From contig NZ_SOBN01000002.1 of assembly GCF_004365705.1 (NCBI RefSeq), forward strand, positions 992,001 through 1,056,000: DNA of 64,000 nt. Reading direction: 5' to 3'. This DNA comes from Streptomyces sp. 846.5 (GTDB taxonomy: Bacteria; Actinomycetota; Actinomycetes; Streptomycetales; Streptomycetaceae). The notes under the pieces are model-generated. The model searched no databases. It worked only from the letters and a program-made list of their open reading frames with translations, and had not been told where the DNA came from. Shown one piece after another: positions 42,288 to 51,108 of this stretch (its first letter is position 1; each line of letters opens with the position of its first letter). The translations under genes were made by a program, and so were the position numbers.

Positions 42288-43535
42288 TCAGAGCGGGATG
42301 CCGTCCCCCGAGGGCAGGGAGGCGAGGTACTGGGTCGTCGCCTCGGGGGTGCCGAGCCAGCGGGGGTAGTCGGCCGGGTCGGCGTAGGTGTCGGCCAGGC
42401 GGGAGGCGACCTGCGGATGGGCGGCGGCCTGGGCGAAGGCGAGCCCGATGTGGTCGGGCAGCGGTCCGAGCATGGCGGTGGTGAAGTCCACCGTGTGACG
42501 GGCGTGTTCCCAGTACCGTGCGAACAGGGCGTGCATCCACGGCTCGTCGAAGGGGCGGTCGGCGCGGTCGGTCACCGCGTCGGCGTACAGGCTCGCGCAG
42601 CGGGCCGCGCTGTTGGCGCCCTGGGCGGTGATCGGGTCGTTGAGGACCAGCGTGTCGGCCATGCCGAGAACGGCCGTGCCGTCCCCGCCGGGGTGCGCGA
42701 CCGGGTGGCGCACGGTCGGGGTGATCGCCCCGACGAGCGCGGCCCCGGCGTCCGTGGGCTCGGCCCCGAGCACCGCCTCGTACTCCCACGGGACATGACG
42801 GCGGATCAGCTCCAGGGAGCGGGCCAGCGTCTCGGCCGGGGCGGGGCTGTCGCCGAAGACGTCCAAGGGCCCTCCGGGGACGGCCTCCCAGAGCAGGATC
42901 ACGCACGTGCCGCTCAGGGTCAGTCCGGGCTGCAGGACGAGCTCGCCCGCCCCTGGGAGGATGTGGATCCGGGCCGGGTCGCCCGCACCGGTGGGCGCGC
43001 CCACCCCGTGCAGGTACACGCAGGCGAGGGTGCGCTGCGGAGCCTCGAACCGGCTGCGTGCCCCGTCCCTCGGGAACACGGAGCCGAGCTCGCCGCGTCC
43101 GGCCGCCACCACCGTCAGCTCGTTCCGCTCCGCGAGCCGGACCAGGTCGTCCGGCTCCGCCCGGCGGTACTCCACCCGGCCGCCGCGCTCCTCGAACAGC
43201 TCCAGCCAGGCGGACGTCTTCACCCGCTGGTCCACCGAGTGGGCCGGCTCCCCCGGTAAGGCGTCGATCGTCAGCACCGGCTTCGCGTCGACGCCGACCA
43301 CCACGTGCAGCGCCCCGGTGTCGGGAGCCGTACCGTCCCACAGCGCGAGCCCCGCGGCTCGCTCGATGGCCCGGGCCGGCCCGAACATGGCCTGCGACGA
43401 CAGCACGCGGCCCGCCCGGATCTGCTCCGGCGTGCGCTCGGAGACGACGGTCACCCGATGCCCGTCCGCTTGCAGAGCCAGTGCCAGGTGCAGCCCCGAC
43501 TGCCCCGCCCCGACGACGGCGACCTCACGCATCAT
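42288..43535 (-). CDS. Styrene/indole monooxygenase-like FAD oxygenase (StyA type)
   Basis: 415 residues. VAVVGAGQSGLHLALALQAD is the FAD-binding GxGxxG; HSVDQRVKTSAWLELFEERG, PGLTLSGTCVILLWEAVPGG and NDPITAQGANSAARCASLYA match StyA-family oxygenase components. StyA needs a flavin reductase (StyB), and none is adjacent. Substrate could be styrene, indole or another alkene. Its stop is near the chitinase promoter; it is downstream of the hydrolase gene on the same strand. Confidence 0.88.
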   Translation of the reverse strand: MMREVAVVGAGQSGLHLALALQADGHRVTVVSERTPEQIRAGRVLSSQAMFGPARAIERAAGLALWDGTAPDTGALHVVVGVDAKPVLTIDALPGEPAHSVDQRVKTSAWLELFEERGGRVEYRRAEPDDLVRLAERNELTVVAAGRGELGSVFPRDGARSRFEAPQRTLACVYLHGVGAPTGAGDPARIHILPGAGELVLQPGLTLSGTCVILLWEAVPGGPLDVFGDSPAPAETLARSLELIRRHVPWEYEAVLGAEPTDAGAALVGAITPTVRHPVAHPGGDGTAVLGMADTLVLNDPITAQGANSAARCASLYADAVTDRADRPFDEPWMHALFARYWEHARHTVDFTTAMLGPLPDHIGLAFAQAAAHPQVASRLADTYADPADYPRWLGTPEATTQYLASLPSGDGIPL

Positions 43536-43611
43536 CCCCCACGCCCTTCCCCAGCTCCCACGACGATGTGCTGATCCACCGTCAGCTCTTTATCCTCGCG
43601 GGCCCGATGCC

Positions 43612-44604
43612 TCACGACAAGGCGGTCAAGGGCCGCCGACGGTCGAGCCAGGTGCCAACGGCGGCGTAGGCGCGTTCCCGCGGCTCGGCCTGGGAGAGGA
43701 ACACGTCGTGGCGGGCGCCCGGGATCGGGACGACGGTGGTCTCGGCGCCGAGGCAGCCGACCCAGCGGGCGATCTGGGCGACGTCGAGCACGGCGTCGGC
43801 GCGGTCGCTCAGTTCGGAGTAGACCGTCTCGTAGTGCGTGCGGTCGGAGCGCAGCACCAGGGAGGGGACGCCGATGTCGAGGCCGAGGTGCAGGCGGGCG
43901 TGGCCCCGGCGGATGGCGTTGAGCCAGCCGGGAGTGACCGGGAAGCCCTCCAGCGGCTTCATGGCGAGGTCGAACTCCCACTCGCCGCGGGCGTCGACGT
44001 GCAGCGTCTCGCCGTACACGCTCGGCGGCAGTGTGAGCGGGCGCAGTGGCACGATCTTCGCGACGACGCGCAGCGCCTGCGTGAGCGGCCCGCGCTGCAC
44101 CGGTGTTCCCTGGAGGTCGAACCAGGGGCTGTTCAGGACCAGCCCCGCAACCGGCGCGACGCGTCCGGCCGCGCGTCGGCGGTCCAGCCACAGCGGCAGG
44201 ACCAGGCCGCCGGTGGAGTGCGCGGCGAGGATCACGGGCAGGCCGGGGTGCGCGTCGGCGACCACGGCCACGGACTGTTCCAACTCGGCGTCGTACAGGG
44301 CGAGGTCAGACACGTAGTGCGGGGTCTGCCCGGGGCGCCTGGCGCGGCCGCACTTGCGCAGGTCCAGTGCGTAGAAGGCGAGGCCACGGGCGGCGGCGAA
44401 GTCGGCCAGCTCGGTCTGGAAGAAGTAGTCGGAGAAGCCGTGCACATACAGCACCGCGCCCCGCACGGCTTCGTCCGCCCGGGGCTCGCGCCGTACCAGG
44501 ACCGCGGCGACCGCTCCCTCGCCGTCCGGGTCGACGCCCAGGTCGAGCGTGTGGCTTCGGTAGCCGTCGCCGAGGATGTCCGGCTGCCAGTCGGGGTCGT
44601 GCAC
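43612..44604 (-). CDS. Alpha/beta hydrolase, S33/monoacylglycerol lipase-like
   Basis: 330 residues. GAVLYVHGFSDYFFQTELAD (oxyanion HG), ILAAHSTGGLVLPLW with nucleophile Ser in HSTGG, and late VPIPGARHDVFLS with the catalytic His. The reading frame extends upstream, but GTG 44604 has GGAGG eight bases before it and begins the homologous part (DPDWQPDILG). No signal peptide, so intracellular. Confidence 0.85.
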   Translation of the reverse strand: MHDPDWQPDILGDGYRSHTLDLGVDPDGEGAVAAVLVRREPRADEAVRGAVLYVHGFSDYFFQTELADFAAARGLAFYALDLRKCGRARRPGQTPHYVSDLALYDAELEQSVAVVADAHPGLPVILAAHSTGGLVLPLWLDRRRAAGRVAPVAGLVLNSPWFDLQGTPVQRGPLTQALRVVAKIVPLRPLTLPPSVYGETLHVDARGEWEFDLAMKPLEGFPVTPGWLNAIRRGHARLHLGLDIGVPSLVLRSDRTHYETVYSELSDRADAVLDVAQIARWVGCLGAETTVVPIPGARHDVFLSQAEPRERAYAAVGTWLDRRRPLTALS

Positions 44605-45090
44605 GGGGCCGCCTCCAAGAAAGTGATCGTGGTTCACTTTCGCGGACGGGCGCGCTTGAGGACAAGTGCCGGCAGAGGACGTGGCGGGCGGGCGCGACGC
44701 GGGAACCGCCGCGCCACACATCGGCCAGGAATTCACGCAGAATTCCTGAATCGCACGGGGCCGCCATTCTGCAGTATCCCGGAACTCCCAGGAAACCCCC
44801 GAGAGGTGGGTACGCATGCGTCACTCGGGGGATGGACAGACCGAATAGGGGGGCGCAGTCCCGGCCGGCCCCGGCCGAACCGGCGGTCACGGGATCATCA
44901 TTGCAGGCAGGAGCCGATTTCCAGGTTTTCTGGCGACACCCCCGACTGGTGGGACACGGTCCGCCGCACACGGCGCGACAGGCCGGATTCTTACCCCGCT
45001 CCTCCCTTTCCGCCCCATCCACCCACGGATATGCGGATTATCACAAAACACTTGCCCGGGCATTCCATCCGCGTGTACATATCAGCACGG
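44605..45090. other. Divergent intergenic region (486 bp)
   Basis: Separates the minus-strand hydrolase from the plus-strand sedolisin gene. It contains a lower-GC stretch (about 44990-45090) with the sedolisin promoter. No gene or RNA structure is visible; the reading frame crossing it is not codon-biased. Confidence 0.4.
45052..45081 (+). promoter_or_regulatory. Promoter of sedolisin gene
   Basis: TTGCCC (45052-45057), 18 bases, TACATA (45076-45081). Transcription would start at about 45088, only a few bases before the first in-frame ATG (45091). Confidence 0.5.
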
Positions 45091-47214
45091 ATGTCCGCAC
45101 CCGGAATTTCATCGCAGGTGGTAGGTCATCCTCGCCCTCGTCGTGAACTCATCCTTGGAGTCGTCATTTCCGACGCCCTGCCCTCGCGCAACCGCCGCCG
45201 CCGGATAGCGGCCATCACCTCCGTTTCGCTCGCCATGGTCGCAGGCGCGATGGTCCTGGCCCCGTCCTCCCAGGCCTCGGTCGCCGCCCCCTCCGCACGG
45301 ACCCTGCTCGGCACCAGCCCGCAGTGGGCCGCCGCCTCCGCCGACAAGGGCGCGACGCCGTCGAGCGCGCAGCTCACCGCCCGTGTCTACCTGGCCGGAC
45401 AGGACCCGGCCGGGTTGGCCGCCTACGCCAAGGCCGTCTCCACCGCCGGCAGCGCCCAGTACGGGCAGTTCCTGTCGCCCGCCCAGGTGCAGCAGCGCTT
45501 CGGTGCGACCCCGGCCCAGATCGCCGCCGTGCACGCCTGGGCGACCGGTGCGGGCCTGCAGATCACCGGCAGCAGCGCCCACTACGTCGACGTTCACGGC
45601 ACCGCCGCATCGGTGAACCGGGCCTTCGGCACCCACCTGCACGAGTACGCCGTCCAGGGCGAACTGCGCCAGGCCCCCAGCAGCGACGCGGTGCTGCCCG
45701 CGTCCGTCGCGAGCGCGATCCTCGGTGTGACGGGCCTCAGCCAGAACGCCCCGCGCAACCGTCCGCAGTCCATTTCGGTGAGCGCGTCCGAAGCGCTGAC
45801 CGCCGACGGCAAGGCGAAGCCCAAGCCCGGTCTGCCGACGGTGGCGACCTGCTCCGACTACTGGGGCCAGAAGACGGTCAGCGGAGCGCCCAAGGGCTAC
45901 ACCGCGAAGACCAGCTTCGACCAGTGCTCCTTCGTCCCCGCCCAGTTGCGCAAGGCCTACGGCGTGACCGCCTCCGGCCTCACCGGCAAGGGCGCCAGGG
46001 TCGCGGTCGTGGACGCCTACGGCTCCTCCACCATGCTGGCCGACGCCAACCGCTTCGCCACCGCCCACGGTGACAGTGCCTTCCGCAAGGGCCAGTACAC
46101 CGAGATGGTCACCCCTGCCGCGTGGACCAAGACCGGCCCCAAGGACGGTTGCGGCGGCGCTGCGGGCTGGGCCGGCGAGGAGTCGTTGGACGTCGAGATG
46201 GTGCACGGGATGGCCCCGGACGCCGGTGTCGTCTACGTCGGCGCCAACTCCTGCTCGGACCAGGACCTGTTGGCGGCGCTGAGCACGGTCGTCGACAAGC
46301 ACCTGGCCGACGTGGTCTCCAACTCGTGGTCCGGTCTGATGCACTCGACCTCTGGCGACGAGACCCCGGCGCAGGTCGCCGCGTACGAGCAGATCTTCCA
46401 GCAGGGCGCCATCGAGGGTATCGGGTTCGACTTCTCCTCCGGCGACTGCGGCGACGAGTCCCCGGCCGCCGCGGCCACCGGGGCCAACTGCGACCCGACC
46501 AGCACCCGCGCGCAGACCGGGTTCCCGTCCTCGGACAGCTGGGTGACCGACGTCGGCGGAACCGCCCTGGCCGTCAGGAACAAGGCCGGGGCGTACGGCT
46601 TCGAGACCGACATGGGCACCCAGCGCTCCGTGCTGAGCGCGGACGGCAAGTCGTGGACCCCGTTCCCCGGCACGTTCTTCTTCGGCGGTGGCGGCGGCAC
46701 CAGCGAGGACTTCGCCCAGCCGTGGTACCAGGGCCCGGTCGTCCCCAGCACCCTGGCGCACACCCTGATGACCGGCGCGGCCAGCAAGACCGCGCAGCGG
46801 GTCACCCCGGACGTCGCCATGAACGGCGACCTCTACACCTCGGTCCTGGTCGGCATGTCCGACGGCGCCCCCTACAGCGAGGGCGGCTACGGCGGCACCA
46901 GCGTCTCCGCCCCGGAGTTCAGCGGCATCCAGGCCGACGCGATCCAGGCCCGTCACGGCCGCCCGATCGGCTTCGCCAACCCGGAGCTCTACGAGCGCTT
47001 CGGCAGCAAGTCCTTCACCGATGTGGTCAACCGCACGCTGGGCAAGGGCCGGCAGCCGCTGAACGCGGTTGCCGACATGGGCGTCGTCAACGGCACTCTC
47101 AAGGTCCGCCTGGTCGACTTCGGTCGTGACTACGGTCTCGCCGCGACCAAGGGGTTCGACAACGCCACCGGGGTCGGCTCGCCGACCGAGGCGTACCTCA
47201 ATTCCTTCCGGTAG
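45091..47214 (+). CDS. Secreted sedolisin (S53 family) serine-carboxyl protease
   Basis: About 707 residues: signal peptide (RRRRIAAITSVSLAMVAGAM), an activation prodomain (LTARVYLAGQDPAGLAAYAK to about SILGVTGL), then the S53 catalytic domain. WAGEESLDVEMVHGMAPDA carries the Glu/Asp pair, SSGDCGDES the oxyanion Asp, YGGTSVSAPEFSG the nucleophile Ser (about 46900). FDNATGVGSPT is the C-terminal part with the calcium site. Active at acidic pH in the family. The start is uncertain: ATG 45091 has no ribosome site, whereas GGAG at 45157 precedes an in-frame ATT (45166) that would give a classical signal peptide. Confidence 0.9.
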   Translation: MSAPGISSQVVGHPRPRRELILGVVISDALPSRNRRRRIAAITSVSLAMVAGAMVLAPSSQASVAAPSARTLLGTSPQWAAASADKGATPSSAQLTARVYLAGQDPAGLAAYAKAVSTAGSAQYGQFLSPAQVQQRFGATPAQIAAVHAWATGAGLQITGSSAHYVDVHGTAASVNRAFGTHLHEYAVQGELRQAPSSDAVLPASVASAILGVTGLSQNAPRNRPQSISVSASEALTADGKAKPKPGLPTVATCSDYWGQKTVSGAPKGYTAKTSFDQCSFVPAQLRKAYGVTASGLTGKGARVAVVDAYGSSTMLADANRFATAHGDSAFRKGQYTEMVTPAAWTKTGPKDGCGGAAGWAGEESLDVEMVHGMAPDAGVVYVGANSCSDQDLLAALSTVVDKHLADVVSNSWSGLMHSTSGDETPAQVAAYEQIFQQGAIEGIGFDFSSGDCGDESPAAAATGANCDPTSTRAQTGFPSSDSWVTDVGGTALAVRNKAGAYGFETDMGTQRSVLSADGKSWTPFPGTFFFGGGGGTSEDFAQPWYQGPVVPSTLAHTLMTGAASKTAQRVTPDVAMNGDLYTSVLVGMSDGAPYSEGGYGGTSVSAPEFSGIQADAIQARHGRPIGFANPELYERFGSKSFTDVVNRTLGKGRQPLNAVADMGVVNGTLKVRLVDFGRDYGLAATKGFDNATGVGSPTEAYLNSFR

Positions 47215-47243
47215 CAACGCCGGTAGCGGCGGGGCCGGTCTGC

Positions 47244-49661
47244 TCACTCGGGCAGGGACTGCTCCGCCCAGATCGTCTTGCCCCTGGCGTGGTGGCGGCT
47301 GCCCCAGCGCTGGGTGAGCTGGGCGACCAGCAGCAGGCCGCGACCGCCCTCGTCGGTGGTACGGGCCCGGCGCAGGTGCGGCGCGGTGCTGCTGGAGTCG
47401 GAGACCTCGCAGATCAGGGTGGCGTCGTGGATCAGGCGCAGCCTGATCGGCGGGGCGGCGTGCCGGATCGCGTTGGTGACGAGCTCGCTGACCACGAGTT
47501 CCGTGGTGAAGACGAGTTCGTCCAGCTGCCAGACGGCGAGCTGGTCGGTGACCAGGTGGCGGATCCGGGACACGGCCGCGGGGTCGGGCTCGACCTCCCA
47601 GTCGGCCACCCGGGACGCGTCCAGGACCCGGGTCCGCGCCAGCAGGAGGGCGATGTCGTCGCGGGCTCCGGACGCGGGGCACAGTTTGTCCAGCACCGTC
47701 TGGCAGATGCTGTCCAGCGTTCCGGCCGGGCGGCCGAGCGCCTCGGCGAGCGCGGCGCGGCCCTCGTCGATGTCGCGGAGCCGGTCCTCGATCAGCCCGT
47801 CGGTGTAGAGGGCGAGCAGGGCGCCTTCGGGAAGCTCCCGTTCGACGGCTTCGAAGGGCAGGCCCCCGACGCCCAGCGGCGGGCCCACCGGGATGTCGAC
47901 GAACTCGACCGTGCCGTCGGGCAGGGCGAGCGCGGGTGTGGGGTGCCCGGCTGCGGCCATCGCGCAGATCCGCGAGATCGGGTCGTACACCGCGTACAGG
48001 CAGGTGGCTCCGACGTCGCCGGCGGGCCGGCCGACGTCGGTCTCCTGGGACAGCCGGATGACCAGGTCGTCCAGGTGGGTGAGCAGCTCGTCCGGGGGCA
48101 GGTCGACATCGGCCAGGGTCCGTACGGCGGTGCGCAGCCGCCCCATCGTCGCCGACGCCTGGATGCCGTGCCCGACCACGTCGCCGACGACCAGGGCGAC
48201 CCGCAGGCCGGACAGCGGGATGACGTCGAACCAGTCACCGCCGATGCCGGCGTGCGGCGCGGCCGGCAGATAGCGGGACGCCACCTCGACCGCGGCGGGG
48301 CGGGGCAGGGACTGCGGCAGCAGGCTGCGCTGGAGGGCCAGGGCGGTCCCGCGCTCGCGGGTGAAGCGGCGGGCGTTGTCGATGCACACGGCGGCCCGGG
48401 CGGTGATCTCCTCGGCGAGCAGCACGTCGTCGGGCACGAAGGGTTCGGGGTGCCGGTGCCGGTAGAAGACGGCGACGCCGAGGGTGACCCCGCGGGCCAG
48501 CACCGGCACGGCCATGACGCTGTGCAGTCCGTACTCCTCGACCACCAGGGCCCGCGGCGAGCCCGGCTCGGGCCAGCCGTGCGCGCCGTGCTTCCCCAGC
48601 GCCTGGATCACCGGTCGGCCGGCGGCCAGGCAGCGGGCATGCGGGGAGGACGGCGAATAGGCGCCCGTGCTCCCGAGGTCGATCGCGGCCTCCGGGCAGC
48701 CGGGAGTGACGGACAGCTGGGCCTCTCGTCTGAGGACGACGTCCACCGACGGCGGCAGAACGTGGGCCTCGCCGACGTCGTCGCGGTCCAGCAGGTCCAG
48801 TAGATCCACGGTGACGAAGTCCGCCAGATGGGGCACGCAGACCTCGGTGAGCTCCTCGGCCGTGCGGGTGATGTCCAGCGTGGTGCCGATGCGCACGCTG
48901 GCGTCGTTGACCAGTTGCAGCCTGCGCCGACCGAGATAGGTCTCGGTGATGTCGTGGGCGGTGAGGCAGACCCCGTGGACGGCGCCCCGGTCGTCGACCA
49001 GCGGCGTCAGGTGCGCCGACCAGGCGTGTTCGCGTGCCTCTCCCCCGGTGCGCATGAAGGTCTCCACGTCGAGCCGTTCGCCGGTGGCCAGGACGCGCAG
49101 CATCTGCTGCTCGAGTTCAGCGCTCTGCGGTTTGCCGCCGATCTCCGGGATCCGCAGACCGCGGATCTGCTCCTCGGGCAGCCCGATGACACCGGCCATC
49201 GCCGCGTTCACCGCGAGCAGCCGCAGTTCGGTGTCGTAGATCGCGACCGGGCAGGGCGAACGCGCGAACGCCCACCGAGGGACGTCCTCCGGCGGCCGGA
49301 CGTCGGAACCGGGCCGCGGCAACGCGCTGACCAGCAGCCATGTACCGCCAGAGGTCGTTCCCGGGTCGGTGCGGTGGGCCAGCAGCTGCACCGGTACCTC
49401 ACGGCCGTCGCGGTGGCGCAGGACGACGGTGCCGTCCCACCGGGTGGCGCCCTGCGCCGGCGCAGCGGCCTCCTGGCCCTCGGCCAGCAGGTCGACGGCG
49501 GGCCTGCCGACGATCTCCTCGCGCGTGTACCCCAGGAGCTGCCGGGCGCCCCCGTTCCACTCGGCCACGGCTCCGGACACGTCCACCACGGCGCGGGCGG
49601 TAGCCGTCTCGTCGAACGGGTACTCCGGCTGCCGGACCGGGCTGTCACCGCTCTGCGTCAT
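47244..49661 (-). CDS. SpoIIE-type PP2C phosphatase with two PAS, GAF and RsbW-like domains
   Basis: 805 residues. PAS 1 (about 15-110) and PAS 2 (about 125-230, FARSPCPVAIYDTELRLLAV), GAF (about 250-420), PP2C (about 465-670; GGDWFDVIPLSG, VVGDVVGHGIQ) and HATPase_c (about 680-800; VSELVTNAIRH). Predicted phosphatase/kinase switch for a STAS protein and stress sigma factor. It differs from its paralogue at 3747-5972 by the extra N-terminal PAS domain, while the catalytic half is highly similar. Convergent with the sedolisin gene (29-bp gap). Confidence 0.92.
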   Translation of the reverse strand: MTQSGDSPVRQPEYPFDETATARAVVDVSGAVAEWNGGARQLLGYTREEIVGRPAVDLLAEGQEAAAPAQGATRWDGTVVLRHRDGREVPVQLLAHRTDPGTTSGGTWLLVSALPRPGSDVRPPEDVPRWAFARSPCPVAIYDTELRLLAVNAAMAGVIGLPEEQIRGLRIPEIGGKPQSAELEQQMLRVLATGERLDVETFMRTGGEAREHAWSAHLTPLVDDRGAVHGVCLTAHDITETYLGRRRLQLVNDASVRIGTTLDITRTAEELTEVCVPHLADFVTVDLLDLLDRDDVGEAHVLPPSVDVVLRREAQLSVTPGCPEAAIDLGSTGAYSPSSPHARCLAAGRPVIQALGKHGAHGWPEPGSPRALVVEEYGLHSVMAVPVLARGVTLGVAVFYRHRHPEPFVPDDVLLAEEITARAAVCIDNARRFTRERGTALALQRSLLPQSLPRPAAVEVASRYLPAAPHAGIGGDWFDVIPLSGLRVALVVGDVVGHGIQASATMGRLRTAVRTLADVDLPPDELLTHLDDLVIRLSQETDVGRPAGDVGATCLYAVYDPISRICAMAAAGHPTPALALPDGTVEFVDIPVGPPLGVGGLPFEAVERELPEGALLALYTDGLIEDRLRDIDEGRAALAEALGRPAGTLDSICQTVLDKLCPASGARDDIALLLARTRVLDASRVADWEVEPDPAAVSRIRHLVTDQLAVWQLDELVFTTELVVSELVTNAIRHAAPPIRLRLIHDATLICEVSDSSSTAPHLRRARTTDEGGRGLLLVAQLTQRWGSRHHARGKTIWAEQSLPE

Positions 49662-49782
49662 GGCTCGCCGTCCCTGTCACCTCGTGCGTGTCGCGGAGTC
49701 ACCCTCGGCCTCTGGGGGCATGCTCCCCAAAGAGAGCTTTGCCCGTATTTTTACTGTTATCAACCTGAAATGCGAGAACAAG

Positions 49783-49816
49783 GGCGCCCGCGAGCCGGTC
49801 CGGGCTCGCGGGCGCC
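49783..49816. terminator. Stem-loop terminator downstream of the ROK/GH operon
   Basis: A 14-bp perfect stem (GGCGCCCGCGAGCC and complement) with a six-base loop, 37 bases past the SGNH gene stop. It ends the operon that runs leftwards from the ROK gene and insulates the SpoIIE gene. Confidence 0.85.
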
Positions 49817-49852
49817 ATGGCGCAGGGGCGCAGGGGTCGGTGCCTGCGTGGG

Positions 49853-51094
49853 TCAGCTGCGCAGCAGCCGCAGGTCGATCGCGTCGGCCAGTACCTTCAT
49901 GCCGATGTCGTTGGGGTGGATGTGGTCGCCCGAGTCGAACATCGGGTTGAGGGCGGCCGGGTTCGCGGGGTTGCGGATGGCCTGGTCGAAGTCGATGACG
50001 CCGTCGAAGGCGCCGCCGGTGCGGATCCACTGGTTGACGCTCTGGCGGATGGCCTCGGCCGCAGCCGTGTAGTACCCGTTGCCCTGGTCGGGCGTGAGGG
50101 TGCCGCCGATGACTCTGACGTGGGCGGCATGCGCCTGGGCGATCAGGGTGCGGTAGCCGCTGATCAGGTCCGCCGCCGTCAGCGGCGCGCCGTTGGGGCC
50201 GGCGCTGTTGCCGATGTCGTTGATGCCCTCGAAGAGGATCACGTCCTTGACCCCTGGCTGGCCGAGGGCGTCGTGGCCGAAGCGCTTGAGGGCGCTGACG
50301 CCCTGCCAGAGGTTGGGGACGTCGGTGAGGACCCGGTTGCCGCCGATCCCGGCGTCCACCACGCTGAGCTTCTGCGAGGTGCCGGCGCCCAGCCGCCGGG
50401 CGAGGAAGTCGGTCCAGCGGGTGTAGGTGCCGGTGGACGAGTGGTAGCCGTCCGTGATGGAGTCCCCGAAGGCGACCACCGTTCCCTTCGCGGTCGGCGA
50501 CACCACGTCCAGCGCCGCCAGGTAGTACCAGGAGGTCGTGGTGGTGCCGAAAGCGTCCACGAGGTCGTCGCCCGCATGGTTGCCCGGGGCCGTGTAGGTG
50601 GTGTCAAACGCGTCCGAGTGCCAGGTGGACGCGCCCGTGCTGCCGGGCACATAGAGGCTGACCAGCACGTTCTCCCCGGCACTGAGCGAGATCGGGACGA
50701 CGTCGCTGATCACCTGCCCACCCGCGGGGACGGTGACCCGGCCGGACCGACCGAACGTCACGTTCACGGTGGACCCGCGCACCGCGTATCCCCCGCCCCC
50801 GCGCGCCTGGACGGCGACGTCCACGGTGCCGACGTCGAGCGCGGTGCTGCTGTACCGGTTGGAGAGGGTGATGCGGACGCCGGAGCCGGCGACGCTGCTG
50901 TGGACCACCATCCGGATGGTCTGGTTGTCGAAGGCCGGGCCGGCCGTGGTCATGCTGGGCGACCAGGCGCCGACCCGGGTTCCGGTGCCCTGCGCCGCGT
51001 GCGCGGCGCCGAGCGGCGCAAAGGACAGGGCTGTGCCCGCCAGCACGGCGACCACGGACATCAGTGCTCGGCGACGTGTCCTGGGGAACATCAT
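49853..51094 (-). CDS. Secreted SGNH/GDSL hydrolase (esterase)
   Basis: 413 residues. Signal peptide RRRALMSVVAVLAGTALSFA, cleaved near AHAAQG. An N-terminal beta-sandwich (about 40-190) is followed by the SGNH domain: block I VVAFGDSITDGYHS (Ser), block II GIGGN, block III GIND and block V DHIHPN (Asp-His). Probably removes acetyl groups from plant polysaccharide. ATG 51094 or 51091 with GAGGAG. Last gene of the ROK-GH27-GH95-SGNH series, 14 bases after GH95. Confidence 0.9.
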   Translation of the reverse strand: MMFPRTRRRALMSVVAVLAGTALSFAPLGAAHAAQGTGTRVGAWSPSMTTAGPAFDNQTIRMVVHSSVAGSGVRITLSNRYSSTALDVGTVDVAVQARGGGGYAVRGSTVNVTFGRSGRVTVPAGGQVISDVVPISLSAGENVLVSLYVPGSTGASTWHSDAFDTTYTAPGNHAGDDLVDAFGTTTTSWYYLAALDVVSPTAKGTVVAFGDSITDGYHSSTGTYTRWTDFLARRLGAGTSQKLSVVDAGIGGNRVLTDVPNLWQGVSALKRFGHDALGQPGVKDVILFEGINDIGNSAGPNGAPLTAADLISGYRTLIAQAHAAHVRVIGGTLTPDQGNGYYTAAAEAIRQSVNQWIRTGGAFDGVIDFDQAIRNPANPAALNPMFDSGDHIHPNDIGMKVLADAIDLRLLRS

Positions 51095-51108
51095 GGTCTT
51101 CTCCTCTC

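Noticed and set aside
45109..47682. 857-residue minus-strand frame opposite the sedolisin gene
   Set aside because: Antisense shadow; Gly/Val/Arg-rich, with no motif, and the plus strand carries a complete S53 protease.
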